From the NCBI RefSeq assembly GCF_000818015.1, contig NZ_CP007511.1:3819501-3883500 (forward strand): DNA of 64,000 nucleotides, in the 5' to 3' direction. A program made the position numbers and the translations under genes. Source of the stretch: Stutzerimonas balearica DSM 6083 (GTDB lineage: Bacteria > Pseudomonadota > Gammaproteobacteria > Pseudomonadales > Pseudomonadaceae). Shown here piece after piece: positions 31,040 through 41,571 of this stretch. Positions within the stretch are counted from its first letter, which is position 1. Every line of letters begins with the position of its first letter. The notes beneath the pieces were generated by a model that was given only the letters and a program-made list of their open reading frames with translations, did not search any database and was not told where the DNA came from.

Positions 31040-31681
31040 ATGCAGTTGACGCCCCAGCACGTACTGCTTGCCGGCGCCACGGGACTGACCGGCGAACACC
31101 TGCTCGATCGCCTGCTCGACGAGCCCACTGTGGCACGTGTCCTGGCGCCGTCACGCAAGCCGCTTGCCGCACACCCGCGGCTCGACAACCCGGTTGGCGA
31201 ACTCACCGAGCTGCTGCCACGGCTGCAAGGTCCGGTGGACACCGCCTTCTGCTGCCTGGGCACCACACTCAAGCAGGCCGGCAGCGAGGAGGCATTCCGC
31301 GCCGTGGACCGCGACCTGGTGATCGCCTTCGCGCAGCGCGCGCGGGAGCTGGGTGCACGTCACCTGCTGGTGATCAGCTCACTGGGCGCCGGTGCGGACA
31401 GCTCGTTTCTCTACTGCCGGGTCAAAGGCGAGATGGAGGCAGCACTCGAGGGGCAAGGCTGGCCACAGCTGACCATCGCCCGCCCTGCACAACTGCTGGG
31501 CCAGCGCCTGGAACCTCGCCTGGGCGAGCGCCTGACAGCGCCGCTGTCACAGCTGCTGCCGGGCAAATACCACGGCATCGAGGCCTGCAGCCTGGCGCGG
31601 GCGCTCTGGCGCCTGGCACTGGAGGATGGTGAAGGCGTGCGAATCGTCGAGTCCGACGAGCTGCGCCGGCTCGGCAAGTAG
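31040..31681 (+). CDS. NAD(P)-binding Rossmann protein (atypical SDR/HTATIP2-like)
   Basis: A 213-aa protein with an N-terminal Rossmann motif G12-x2-G15-x2-G18 ([13 protein letters not shown]), a [11 protein letters not shown] segment and the [26 protein letters not shown] region that replaces the SDR Tyr-x3-Lys site (YCRVK). It resembles the YraR/HTATIP2-type oxidoreductase-like proteins, whose activity is mostly undefined. AAGGA lies ten bases before the ATG. With a two-base gap after the MORN-C13 gene it is almost certainly co-transcribed with it. Confidence 0.85.
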   Translation: MQLTPQHVLLAGATGLTGEHLLDRLLDEPTVARVLAPSRKPLAAHPRLDNPVGELTELLPRLQGPVDTAFCCLGTTLKQAGSEEAFRAVDRDLVIAFAQRARELGARHLLVISSLGAGADSSFLYCRVKGEMEAALEGQGWPQLTIARPAQLLGQRLEPRLGERLTAPLSQLLPGKYHGIEACSLARALWRLALEDGEGVRIVESDELRRLGK

Positions 31682-31690
31682 CGGCTGTGT

Positions 31691-31719
31691 CGGCCCGGGC
31701 GCGCAGCGTCTCCGGGCCG
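31691..31719. other. Hairpin between convergent genes
   Basis: CGGCCCGG (31691-31698) and CCGGGCCG (31712-31719), perfect 8-bp stem with a 13-base loop, between the Rossmann gene (+) and orn (-). No T-run on either side. Confidence 0.4.
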
Positions 31720-31725
31720 GCTCGC

Positions 31726-33103
<1,378 letters not shown>

Positions 33104-33130
33104 GGGCGACCTCGGCATGGGGAGCGACCC

Positions 33131-33136
33131 AGTCTA
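33131..33136 (-). promoter_or_regulatory. -10 box for the methyltransferase gene
   Basis: TAGACT on the minus strand, 33 bases before ATG 33103. It lies back to back with the rsgA -10 box (33177-33182). Confidence 0.4.
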
Positions 33137-33176
33137 TCCCAGTCGCCATTGCACAGGCAGGCGGAAGCCGGCGTGC

Positions 33177-33182
33177 TAGACT
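33177..33182 (+). promoter_or_regulatory. -10 box of rsgA
   Basis: TAGACT, 44 bases before the rsgA ATG, in the divergent region with the methyltransferase gene. Confidence 0.4.
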
Positions 33183-33220
33183 CCCGGCCCACCTATCCAC
33201 TCAAGCGCAGTGCAACATCG

Positions 33221-34252
33221 ATGGCCAAACGCCAACTCAATCGCCGGCAAAGCTGGCGTATCGAGAAGATTCAGGAAGAGCGCGCCGCGCGTGCGGCCCG
33301 CCGCGAATCCCGCGCCCAGGAAGAGCTCGAAGGGGGGGAGCTGGGCGCCGAGCAGGTCGGCCTGGTGATCGCCCACTTCGGCGTGCAGGTGGAAGTCGAG
33401 GCACAGGACGGTGACGACGCCGGGCAGGTGTTCCGCTGCCACCTGCGTGCCAACCTGCCGACCCTGGTCACCGGCGACCGCGTCGTCTGGCGCCCGGGCA
33501 ACCAGGGCATCGGGGTGATCGTCGCGCAGCTGCCCCGGCACTCCGAACTCTGCCGCCCGGACATGCGTGGCCAGCTCAAGCCGGTGGCGGCCAATGTCGA
33601 CCAGATCATCGTCGTCTTCGCGCCGATACCCGAACCGCACGCCAACCTGATCGACCGCTACCTGATCGCCGCCGAGCATGCCGGCATCGCGCCGCTGTTG
33701 CTGCTGAACAAGGCCGACCTGATCGACGAAGGCAACCGGGCCGCGCTCGAGTCGCTGCTTGGCGTCTATCGGCAGCTCGATTACCCGCTGCTGGAGGTGT
33801 CGGCGCACGATGGCGCCGGCATGAGCGCACTGCGCGAGCGCCTGGACGGACGCATCAGCGTGTTTGTCGGCCAGTCCGGAGTGGGCAAGAGCTCACTGGT
33901 CAACAGCCTGCTGCCTGACGTCGATACACGCGTCGGCGCGCTGTCCGAGCAGACCGGCAAGGGCACCCACACCACCACCACGGCACGGCTGTTCCATTTT
34001 CCTGGCGGCGGCGACCTGATCGACTCGCCCGGAATCCGCGAGTTCGGGCTGGGCCATGTCAGCCGTGCCGACGTGGAGGCTGGCTTCATCGAGTTTCGCG
34101 ACCTGCTGGGCACCTGCCGCTTCCGCGACTGCCGCCACGACCGCGAGCCGGGCTGCGCCCTGCTCAAGGCCCTGGACGATGGCCGCATCCAGCCGCAACG
34201 CATGGCCAGCTATCGGCACATCCTCAGCAGCCTGCCGGAGCCGGAATACTGA
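33221..34252 (+). CDS. rsgA: Ribosome small-subunit GTPase RsgA
   Basis: A 343-aa circularly permuted GTPase that checks late 30S maturation. A basic N-terminal tail ([19 protein letters not shown]), an OB fold (about 45-105), G4 as NKAD (163-166), the P-loop GQSGVGKS at 217-224 and a zinc knuckle C299, C304, H306, C312 are all present. ATG 33221 gives the typical N-terminus. It lies beside orn, as in P. aeruginosa. Confidence 0.96.
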   Translation: MAKRQLNRRQSWRIEKIQEERAARAARRESRAQEELEGGELGAEQVGLVIAHFGVQVEVEAQDGDDAGQVFRCHLRANLPTLVTGDRVVWRPGNQGIGVIVAQLPRHSELCRPDMRGQLKPVAANVDQIIVVFAPIPEPHANLIDRYLIAAEHAGIAPLLLLNKADLIDEGNRAALESLLGVYRQLDYPLLEVSAHDGAGMSALRERLDGRISVFVGQSGVGKSSLVNSLLPDVDTRVGALSEQTGKGTHTTTTARLFHFPGGGDLIDSPGIREFGLGHVSRADVEAGFIEFRDLLGTCRFRDCRHDREPGCALLKALDDGRIQPQRMASYRHILSSLPEPEY

Positions 34253-34268
34253 TCACCGCGGCACGTCT

Positions 34269-35279
34269 TCAATCGGCCGGAGGCTGATCGAAGCGCAGCG
34301 CGCCGTCCTCGAAGATGTTCAGTCGCTCTCGCAGCTGAGGCGCCTGCAGCGGTTCGGCCGGCGGCGCAGCGGCCCCACCGGCGGGCGCGGGGCCGTCCGG
34401 TGCCGGCGCCCCCCCCTCCTCGCCACCGGAGGCCTGTTCGCCCTCGATGTTGCGCTGCGCCTTGCGCGTGAGCACCAGGATGTCGATGCGGCGATTGATC
34501 GGGTTGAACGGGTCCTTGCGATCGAACAATGCCGACGAGGCATAGCCGACCACCCGCGCGATCTGCTCATCCGGATAGCCGCCGGCCACCAGCACGCGCC
34601 GCGCCGCGTTGGCACGGCTGGCCGACAGCTCCCAGTTACCGATGCCGCTGCGCCCAGAGTACGGCTTGGCGTCGGTGTGCCCGCTGATGCTGATCTTGTT
34701 CGGCACGGCGGCAATGGTCTCGGCCATCGCCAACAGGATGTCTTCGAAATAGGGCTGCAGTTCGGCGCTGCCGAGCTCGAACATCGGCCGGTTCTCGGCA
34801 TCCATGATCTGGATGCGCAAACCGTCACGGGTGATCTCGAACAGGATCTGGTCCTTGAAGCGCTCGAGCTCGGGGTTCTCGTCGACCTTGTTCTGCAGCT
34901 CCTGCAGCAGCAACTCGAGGCGCTCGCGCTCGACCTGCTCGGCCAGGCCTTCGGCCTGCTCCGCGTCGAGCTCGGCCTTGGCCTGCTTCACATCCGGTTC
35001 GACCTCGGGGTTGAGGGTGCGGTCCGGCGAAGGCGTCGGCGTGCCGCCCAGATCGATCACGTGCGGGCTGGCGCTCTCGGTGAAGCCGATCGGATCCTGG
35101 AAATAGCCGGAGATCGCACGCTTCTGCTCCGGCGTGGCCGAACTCATCAGCCACATCACCAGAAAGAACGCCATCATCGCGGTGGCGAAGTCGGCAAAGG
35201 CGATCTTCCAGGCGCCGCCATGGTGCCCGCCCGCGGTTTTCTTGACCCGCTTGACGATTATCGGCTGGTTGTTGTCCAT
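34269..35279 (-). CDS. motB: Flagellar motor stator protein MotB
   Basis: A 336-aa stator subunit with one membrane helix carrying the proton-accepting D30 (AFADFATAMMAFFLVMWLM), a plug and linker region, and an OmpA/MotB peptidoglycan-binding domain (about 150-270; SGHTDAKPY and the SRANAARRVL segment). The C-terminal 55 residues are an unusual Pro/Ala/Gly-rich tail (about 285-315) followed by a short hydrophilic end. With MotA it forms the proton-driven stator. It lies 9 bases after motA. Confidence 0.95.
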   Translation of the reverse strand: MDNNQPIIVKRVKKTAGGHHGGAWKIAFADFATAMMAFFLVMWLMSSATPEQKRAISGYFQDPIGFTESASPHVIDLGGTPTPSPDRTLNPEVEPDVKQAKAELDAEQAEGLAEQVERERLELLLQELQNKVDENPELERFKDQILFEITRDGLRIQIMDAENRPMFELGSAELQPYFEDILLAMAETIAAVPNKISISGHTDAKPYSGRSGIGNWELSASRANAARRVLVAGGYPDEQIARVVGYASSALFDRKDPFNPINRRIDILVLTRKAQRNIEGEQASGGEEGGAPAPDGPAPAGGAAAPPAEPLQAPQLRERLNIFEDGALRFDQPPAD

Positions 35280-35288
35280 GACCGGGCC

Positions 35289-36140
35289 TTAGCTGCCGCG
35301 CATGGCCTGCTCGAGCTCGGAGAAGCTCGGGCGATGCGCCTGGAACAGCACCTTGCGGCCGAATTCTGCAGCCAGCGAGGGCGGCATGCCCGAGGCCGAG
35401 GCCACCAGCGTCGCCTTGATCGCTTCGTACAGGTTGAGTTCTTCCTTGGCGTCATGTTCCAGCGCCCCGGACAGCGGACCGAAAAAGCCGTACGAGGCGA
35501 GGATGCCGAGAAAGGTGCCGACCAGCGCCGTCGCGACCTTTTCACCGATCTCGGCGTTGGTGGCGTCGGCGAGGATCGACATGGTGATCACGATGCCCAG
35601 CACCGCGGCGACGATACCCATCGCCGGCAGTCCGTCGGCGACCTTGCCCACCGCGTGCGCGGGGTGCTCGAGCTCCTCCTTGAGGCTCGCCAGTTCCATG
35701 TCGAACAGCCCCTCGAGCTCGTGGGGCGCCATGTTGCCCGACGACATGATGCGCAGGTAATCGCAGATGAAAGCGGTCATGCGCTCGTCCTTGAGCACGC
35801 CCGGGTAGCGGGAGAACACCGCGCTGGCCGCCGGATCCTCGAGATCGGCCTCGATGGCCATCATGCCTTCGCGACGGCTCTTGTTGAGCACCGCGTAGAG
35901 CAGCCCGAGCACTTCCAGGTAGTAGGCCTGGGTGAAGCGGTTGCCGAACATCTTCAGCGACTTCTGGAAGACGACCTTGGTGGTGGACGCCGGGTTGGCC
36001 TGCAGGAAGCCACCCAGCGCGGCGCCGCCGATGATCATCAGCTCGAAGGGATGCACCAGCGCGGCGAGCTTGCCGCCGGACAGCAAAAAGCCGCCGAGCA
36101 CACTGCCGAGGACCACGAAAATACCGAGAATCTTGACCAT
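35289..36140 (-). CDS. motA: Flagellar motor stator protein MotA
   Basis: A 283-aa four-helix stator protein. Helices 1-2 occupy about 1-55; the large cytoplasmic loop contains the charged rotor-contact region (about 85-110), and helices 3-4 (about 168-220) contain LPAMGIVAAVLGI with the conserved Pro. This is the long single-MotA form associated with the motAB locus separate from the main che/fla cluster. It is first in the motA-motB pair and divergent from the HDOD gene. Confidence 0.95.
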   Translation of the reverse strand: MVKILGIFVVLGSVLGGFLLSGGKLAALVHPFELMIIGGAALGGFLQANPASTTKVVFQKSLKMFGNRFTQAYYLEVLGLLYAVLNKSRREGMMAIEADLEDPAASAVFSRYPGVLKDERMTAFICDYLRIMSSGNMAPHELEGLFDMELASLKEELEHPAHAVGKVADGLPAMGIVAAVLGIVITMSILADATNAEIGEKVATALVGTFLGILASYGFFGPLSGALEHDAKEELNLYEAIKATLVASASGMPPSLAAEFGRKVLFQAHRPSFSELEQAMRGS

Positions 36141-36236
36141 ACGAACCCAGTTGAATGACAGCGAAGCCGCGGCAAGGCGGCCCGTCGGACGTCGGCAGTG
36201 CCCCGACGCCGCGGGGTTGCCAAAGAATTGTTCGGG

Positions 36237-36263
36237 TTATCGGAAATTTTGCGCGAGACTAAA
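36237..36263 (-). promoter_or_regulatory. Candidate sigma-28 (FliA) promoter for motAB
   Basis: On the minus strand TTTAGTCT, 11 bases, TCCGATAA: the -10 matches GCCGATAA at seven of eight positions, the -35 is weak (TAAAGTTT, five of eight). It lies about 97 bases before the motA ATG. Confidence 0.35.
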
Positions 36264-36294
36264 GACCACCCCGACAAAAAGCCAGCCTGGCACC

Positions 36295-37812
36295 ATGACC
36301 ACAGCTCCTTCGCTTCCGCGCAGCATCCCCGCCTGGATCAAGGCTCTCGACGATGTCCAGCTGCCCGCCTTCGCCGGCCCGCATGCCAAGGTGCGGGCGG
36401 CGTTGCGCAACGGCGAGCTGTCGATGCGACAGATCGCCGACGAGATTCACGCCAGCCCGGTACTGGCGCTGAACTTCATCCGCGAGGCCAATCGCAGCAG
36501 CGCCGGAGCCAATCCGGTCGACAGCCTGGAGAGCGCCCTGAGCCGCATCGGCCTGCAACGCGCCGAGGAACTGCTGGCGCGCATCCCGGCCCGCGAGGCG
36601 CATGAAATCCCCCAGCCGCTGCGGCAGATGGTGCTGATCAGCCGCCACGCCAGCCAACAGGCCAACGGCCTGTTCGCCGCGCGCCTGGCGCGGCTGTGGC
36701 AGGAGATTCACTGGGGCAGCCTGCTGTTTCTGGCACCGGCGTGGACGCTGGTGGCGGCCTATCCGCAGCTGCTCGAACAGTGGGAACAGCGCCTGCTCGT
36801 GCGTCGTGAGCCGGCACGACGCCTGGAGATCGAGCTGCTCGGCGTGCCCCTGCAGGAACTTTGCCTGGCGCTCGCCCGCCACTGGCACCTGCCGGAATGG
36901 ATCGTTCAGGGCTATCGGCTGCTGGGCGGCAACCGCCGCCTGCTGGTCAAGGCGCTGCATATCGCGCGGGACAACGAGCACCCGCTGCACCAGCAGCAGA
37001 TGCTCGATGCCGACCCGGACCTGCGACGCTGGTTGACGCTACCGTCCAACACCATCGTGCTCGCCAATGGCCTGGCGCTGTCAGCCCATCATAGCTGGGG
37101 TGACGTCCATGCCCTGCGCTGGCAGCGGCTGGCCGGCCTTTATCTGCAGGTACCGCTGGGCGAGCTGCAGCAGCTGGTCCATCAACAGGCCGTCGCCAGC
37201 GCCCAGGCCATCGGCCCGACCGATCTCTGGCATCCGGCGCAAGCGCTGCTCTGGCCCTGGAAAAGTCGCTTCCAGCGGCAGCAGGACAAACCGGCCGCGC
37301 CGCCCAGTGCCGAAGCGCTGGCTCGCTGGCGCGAACAGTGCCGCCTGCTGCTTGCCGAGCCCTCGCCGTTCGCCAACGTCCTGCAGTTGACGCAGGCCGT
37401 CCGCTCGGCGCTCGACAGCCTCGGCATGCAGCGCGTGCTGGTGATGCTCGTCGATCGCCGTCAGCAGCGGCTGGTCGCCCAGCAGACCGTCGGCCTGCCG
37501 GACTCGGCCGGCCGCCTGGTCCTCGTGCCGGAGCAGAGCCAGGTGCTGCGCAAACTGCTGGAAAAGCCTGCGCTGCTGAACCTCACGCCGGACAATCGGG
37601 CAACCTACTCGGCACTGCTGCCGGGCTCGCTCAAGGCCCTGTTCGCCGGCGGCCATCTGCTGCTGCGCTCGGTCGGCGCCGGCCGCCCGGCCATGCTCCT
37701 GGCCGCCGATCAGGCGGGCGCGCCGATCAGCGAGCTGTCGCTGCAGGCGTTCGAAAAGACCGCGCAGTGCATAGAGCGGGCGATGGTCAATTTCGCCAAG
37801 CGCAGTGCCTGA
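36295..37812 (+). CDS. HDOD-domain signalling protein with GAF-like C-terminus
   Basis: A 505-aa cytosolic protein. The N-terminal region (about 15-205) is an HDOD domain: LPAFAGPHAKVRAALRNGELSMRQIADEIHASPVLALNFIREAN is its typical opening. Catalytic HD residues are not expected. The C-terminal part (about 365-500) looks like a GAF-type sensory module (VRSALDSLGMQRVLVMLVDRR and a later LLAADQAG strand). HDOD proteins act as non-enzymatic regulators of motility, c-di-GMP and stress responses. It diverges from motAB and precedes rhdA, a conserved location in Pseudomonas. ATG 36295 is preceded by a weak Shine-Dalgarno. Confidence 0.83.
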   Translation: MTTAPSLPRSIPAWIKALDDVQLPAFAGPHAKVRAALRNGELSMRQIADEIHASPVLALNFIREANRSSAGANPVDSLESALSRIGLQRAEELLARIPAREAHEIPQPLRQMVLISRHASQQANGLFAARLARLWQEIHWGSLLFLAPAWTLVAAYPQLLEQWEQRLLVRREPARRLEIELLGVPLQELCLALARHWHLPEWIVQGYRLLGGNRRLLVKALHIARDNEHPLHQQQMLDADPDLRRWLTLPSNTIVLANGLALSAHHSWGDVHALRWQRLAGLYLQVPLGELQQLVHQQAVASAQAIGPTDLWHPAQALLWPWKSRFQRQQDKPAAPPSAEALARWREQCRLLLAEPSPFANVLQLTQAVRSALDSLGMQRVLVMLVDRRQQRLVAQQTVGLPDSAGRLVLVPEQSQVLRKLLEKPALLNLTPDNRATYSALLPGSLKALFAGGHLLLRSVGAGRPAMLLAADQAGAPISELSLQAFEKTAQCIERAMVNFAKRSA

Positions 37813-37822
37813 CGTTTTTCGC

Positions 37823-37828
37823 TAGACT
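37823..37828 (+). promoter_or_regulatory. -10 box of rhdA
   Basis: TAGACT followed by GCGCC, 36 bases before the rhdA GTG start and just after the HDOD stop. Confidence 0.4.
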
Positions 37829-37858
37829 GCGCCTTCATTCGTTCCGCAGAGGCTCATC

Positions 37859-38674
37859 GTGCCTGCCTTTTCCAATCTGCCCCTGGTGATCGAGCCCATC
37901 GACCTGGCGCAGCGCATCAACGCGCCGGAGCTGATCATTGTCGACCTCACCAGCGCGGCGCGTTACGCGCAGGGCCATGTGCCGGGCGCGCATTTCGTCG
38001 ACCCGAAACTGACCCAGCTGGCCCAGCCACCCGCCCCCGGCCTGCTGCCGCCAAAGGCGCAGCTCGAAGCGCTGTTCGGTCGCCTTGGCCATCGCCGCGA
38101 CGCGGTCTATGTGGTGTATGACGACGAAGGAGGTGGCTGGGCCGGGCGATTCATCTGGCTGCTCGATGTCATCGGTCATCCTCGCTACCACTATCTGAAC
38201 GGCGGCCTGCATGCCTGGCTGGCCGAACAGCTGCCGCTTTCGCGCGAGCCCGTAGCCGACGTGGGCGGTCCGGTTGCGCTGCAGCTCGACCCGGCACCCA
38301 CCGCGACCCGCGAATACCTGGAAAGCCGTCTGGGCGCCGAGGATCTGGTCGTCTGGGACGCCCGTTCGCCGGCCGAATACCGCGGCGAGAAGGTGCTGGC
38401 CGCCCGAGGCGGACACATTCCCGGCGCGGTGAATTTCGAATGGACGGCCGCCATGGACCCGGCACGTGCGCTACGCATTCGCCAGGACATCGCCGAGCAA
38501 CTGCACGCGCTGGGCATCGTGCCGGAGAAGGAAATCATCACCCACTGCCAGACGCACCATCGCTCCGGCCTGACCTACCTCATCGCCAAGGCGCTGGGTT
38601 ATCCGCGGGTCAAAGGCTATGCCGGCTCCTGGAGCGAATGGGGCAACCTGCCCGACACCCCGATCCAGTCATGA
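37859..38674 (+). CDS. rhdA: Thiosulfate sulfurtransferase (rhodanese) RhdA
   Basis: A 271-aa tandem-domain rhodanese. The N-terminal domain is non-catalytic; the C-terminal domain carries the active-site loop C230-Q-T-H-H-R235, the distinctive RhdA type first known from Azotobacter vinelandii, which favours thiosulfate and persulfide chemistry over cyanide detoxification by GSTs. The start is GTG with AGAGG six bases upstream. It is followed by psd after 11 bases. Confidence 0.95.
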   Translation: MPAFSNLPLVIEPIDLAQRINAPELIIVDLTSAARYAQGHVPGAHFVDPKLTQLAQPPAPGLLPPKAQLEALFGRLGHRRDAVYVVYDDEGGGWAGRFIWLLDVIGHPRYHYLNGGLHAWLAEQLPLSREPVADVGGPVALQLDPAPTATREYLESRLGAEDLVVWDARSPAEYRGEKVLAARGGHIPGAVNFEWTAAMDPARALRIRQDIAEQLHALGIVPEKEIITHCQTHHRSGLTYLIAKALGYPRVKGYAGSWSEWGNLPDTPIQS

Positions 38675-38685
38675 AAAGGTCCTCA

Positions 38686-39552
38686 ATGAAAGATCGCCTG
38701 TTCGTCCTCAGCCAGTACGTGCTGCCGCACCATCTGATCTCGCGGCTGGCTGGCTGCCTCGCCGAGTGCCGTCTGCCCTGGGTGAAGAACACCTTCATCA
38801 AGTGGTTCATCGGCCACTTCCAGGTCGACATGCGTGAGGCCGCGATCGAGGAACCCACCGCCTACGAACATTTCAATGCGTTCTTTACCCGCGCACTGAA
38901 GGACGGCGCGCGACCGCTCGACCCGACGCCCGGCGCAATCCTCAACCCCTGCGACGGGGCCATCAGCCAGCTCGGGCGCATCGAACAGGGGCGGATCTTC
39001 CAGGCCAAGGGCCACAACTACAGCGTCACCGAACTGCTCGGCGGCGACCATGAGCGCGCCGCGCCCTTCATGGGCGGCGATTTCGCCACCGTCTACCTGT
39101 CGCCCAAGGACTACCACCGCGTGCACATGCCGCTGGCCGGCACCCTTCGCGAAATGGTCTACGTGCCGGGGCGGATCTTCTCGGTCAACACGGTTACCGC
39201 GCAGGGCGTGCCGGAGCTGTTCGCACGCAACGAACGGGTCGTCTGCATCTTCGATACCGAGCGCGGCCCGATGGCCATGGTGCTCGTCGGCGCGATGATC
39301 GTCGCCAGCATCGAGACGGTCTGGGCCGGCTTGGTCACGCCGCCCAAGCGTACGCTGAAGGCAGTGCGCTACGACGAGGCCGCGCGTGCGCCGATCCATC
39401 TGGACAAGGGTGCCGAGATGGGCCGCTTCAAGTTGGGCTCCACGGTAATCCTGCTGTTCGGCCCCGAGCAGGTCCGCTGGGCCGAGCAACTCGGCCCGCT
39501 GAGCCCGGTCTGCATGGGCGAGTCGCTCGGCCAGGCCTTCGCCGCCGAGTGA
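38686..39552 (+). CDS. psd: Phosphatidylserine decarboxylase
   Basis: A 288-aa proenzyme that makes phosphatidylethanolamine. The self-cleavage site is L250-G-S252-T, where S252 becomes the pyruvoyl group of the small alpha subunit; D90 and H147 fit the autoprocessing triad. I chose ATG 38686, which has AAAAGG upstream and gives the family N-terminus MKDRLF. ATG 38671 overlaps the rhdA stop (ATGA) and would add five residues. A perfect hairpin follows the stop. Confidence 0.96.
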   Translation: MKDRLFVLSQYVLPHHLISRLAGCLAECRLPWVKNTFIKWFIGHFQVDMREAAIEEPTAYEHFNAFFTRALKDGARPLDPTPGAILNPCDGAISQLGRIEQGRIFQAKGHNYSVTELLGGDHERAAPFMGGDFATVYLSPKDYHRVHMPLAGTLREMVYVPGRIFSVNTVTAQGVPELFARNERVVCIFDTERGPMAMVLVGAMIVASIETVWAGLVTPPKRTLKAVRYDEAARAPIHLDKGAEMGRFKLGSTVILLFGPEQVRWAEQLGPLSPVCMGESLGQAFAAE

Positions 39553-39557
39553 CCATT

Positions 39558-39580
39558 CGGGTTCCGCGGCGCGGAACCCG
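39558..39580 (+). other. Hairpin downstream of psd
   Basis: CGGGTTCCGC, loop GGC, GCGGAACCCG: a perfect 10-bp stem six bases past the psd stop, without a T-run. Probably an end-of-transcript or stability element. Confidence 0.5.
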
Positions 39581-39650
39581 AGGCCTCCACCGATCATCGC
39601 CTACCAGCACAAAGCCATTACTTCGCCCTGCGATACCCGGCCTTAGCTGT

Positions 39651-39656
39651 TAGAGT
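39651..39656 (+). promoter_or_regulatory. -10-like box before the PilZ-like gene
   Basis: TAGAGT, 45 bases before the TTG start; one of the recurrent set. Confidence 0.3.
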
Positions 39657-39695
39657 GACGGTAGATGCATCCGTCCAGCGCCGTGGAGTTGCCGG

Positions 39696-41510
39696 TTGGA
39701 AAGCAAGAGCCTGCATATACAGTTACGTGTTCCCACACCGAGCCGGGAGACGTTGTCCTTCTGCGAGGCGAGCCCGCGCGCGCTGCGTGACTGGCTGGCC
39801 GGCCTGCCCAAGGCCAACCTTGGCGAGACCGCCCGCCAGCTCTACCAGGCGTTGACCGAGCTCAACCAGCTGCGCGTGTCCTCTGAGCTGCGCCTGCAAT
39901 TGCTGGAGCTGCTGCGCCCGGATGTCCATTTCGTCTGCAGCCATCTGGAACGCCATTACCTCAACCAGCCAATCGTACTCAGTGAACGGCCGCGCAAGGT
40001 CGCCGGCCTCTGCCAGGCGCTGCAGAACCACCTGGCGGCGGGCTACAAACTGATCGTCAGCCGCATCGTCTCGCGCCCTCAGATCGAGCGCCCACAGTTG
40101 CTCACCGCCGCGCTGCAGCGCGCCCTGCATGCACTCGGCGCACTGCTGGTACGCTCTACGCAACTGTATAGCCCGGCCAGCGAGGGGCTCTGGCTCGAGC
40201 TACACCAGCTCTACCGCCTGGCCAGTGAAAACGGGCTGCAGCACACCCCGGTACGCGATGCGCTGGCTCATGAAGGTGAGGCACTCAGCGCTGAACAGTG
40301 CTACCTCAGCACACTGCTATTCGGTAGTGCCCGCTGCAACCAGATCCGCCAGCAGCACATCGCGCCGCTGGCCGCTGCACTGCAGGCCTGGGGGTCCCTG
40401 GCCTGCCTGCGACCGGCCACGCACCCGGCCAGCCTGTTCGTTTTTTCGCCGCAAGTCGACGGCCCGCCGCGCTACCGTTCACTGTTCGCCGCCGACCGCC
40501 TGCCGAATATGCTCGGGCTCGACCCCAGCCAGCTGGTCGCGGCGATCGAGGTGCACCTGCAGCTCCCCGCCGAACAACGCCAGGGTTCGCGCCTGCCAGG
40601 GCGCAGCGCGCTCGGCGACGACCTGCTGCGCCATCTTGCCGCCGCCTGGGGCGTGGTCGCCGACCGCAGCTTCCAGCGCCGCCCCGGCAGCGGGCGGCTC
40701 GAAGCCTGCCTGGGCATGACCGCCCTGCACTATCAGCTGGCTGGCGAGCGCCCGTTCAACGAGGTGCTAGAGCGTCACGACAGTTCCAGCCGCGCCGTCT
40801 TCAAGCTCAACAACGGCGCTGCGGACGTCTGGGCGAAAGCGTTCGACGCGCAGAATGCGGAAACCGAACCTACCCTGGCCGACGACCACATCGAGTTCGT
40901 GCGGCCGGCCAAGCCGGCCCAGGCAACCAGACAGGAACCCGGCAGCGCACGCGAGCCCGCCTACCCGTGCTTCGCCGTCGATCTGGTCAACCAGAGCCCC
41001 GGCGGCTACTGCCTGGCCTGGCCGGCCGAGGTGCCTGCCCAGTTGCAGGCCGGCGAGCTGCTCGGCTTGCGCGAGGACGCCAATGGCCCCTGGCGGGTGG
41101 CCACGGTGCGCTGGGTACGCCAGGTACGCGGCGGCGGCACTCAGATGGGCGTCGAACTCATCGCACCGAACGCTCAACCCTGCGGCGTGCGCCTGCTGCG
41201 CAAGCTCGATCAGGGCAGTGAATACCTGCGCGCGCTCCTGGTCCCGCAAGTTTCGGCCATCGCCCGCGCGCCGACCCTGATCGTCCCGTTGCTGCCGTTT
41301 CAGGAAGGGCACAAGGTCAGCCTGAACCAGAAGGGTGAGGAATGCCGGGCGATCCTCGGCAGCCGGCAGGCGCACACCGGCAACTACAATCAGTTCGAAT
41401 TTCGCCTGATCGGCGATGCGACCGTTGCGCGGGAGACCTCGATCACACCCTGGAGCTCCGCCCAGGGCAGCGCCGAGGCAGATTTTGACTCGCTCTGGAA
41501 GTCGCTGTAG
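39696..41510 (+). CDS. PilZ-like domain protein next to fimX
   Basis: A 604-aa cytosolic protein. The long N-terminal part (about 15-330) is helical with repeated Leu/Gln/Arg-rich segments and no recognised catalytic motif. The C-terminal region (about 420-515) looks like a PilZ-type beta barrel: DLVNQSPGGYCLAWP, a glycine-rich turn, WRVATVRWVRQ and GTQMGVELI. The usual RxxxR c-di-GMP arm is not evident, so it may be degenerate. The start is TTG with GGAG seven bases upstream; no in-frame ATG fits. The gene precedes fimX, and the same pairing is found in P. aeruginosa as I recall, suggesting a role in type IV pilus control. Confidence 0.78.
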   Translation: MESKSLHIQLRVPTPSRETLSFCEASPRALRDWLAGLPKANLGETARQLYQALTELNQLRVSSELRLQLLELLRPDVHFVCSHLERHYLNQPIVLSERPRKVAGLCQALQNHLAAGYKLIVSRIVSRPQIERPQLLTAALQRALHALGALLVRSTQLYSPASEGLWLELHQLYRLASENGLQHTPVRDALAHEGEALSAEQCYLSTLLFGSARCNQIRQQHIAPLAAALQAWGSLACLRPATHPASLFVFSPQVDGPPRYRSLFAADRLPNMLGLDPSQLVAAIEVHLQLPAEQRQGSRLPGRSALGDDLLRHLAAAWGVVADRSFQRRPGSGRLEACLGMTALHYQLAGERPFNEVLERHDSSSRAVFKLNNGAADVWAKAFDAQNAETEPTLADDHIEFVRPAKPAQATRQEPGSAREPAYPCFAVDLVNQSPGGYCLAWPAEVPAQLQAGELLGLREDANGPWRVATVRWVRQVRGGGTQMGVELIAPNAQPCGVRLLRKLDQGSEYLRALLVPQVSAIARAPTLIVPLLPFQEGHKVSLNQKGEECRAILGSRQAHTGNYNQFEFRLIGDATVARETSITPWSSAQGSAEADFDSLWKSL

Positions 41511-41571
41511 ATTGCCGGTTCGCGTCTTTTTCCCGCCCCGCACCGCTTCGGTGTGCTTTTAAGCTGTCGCC

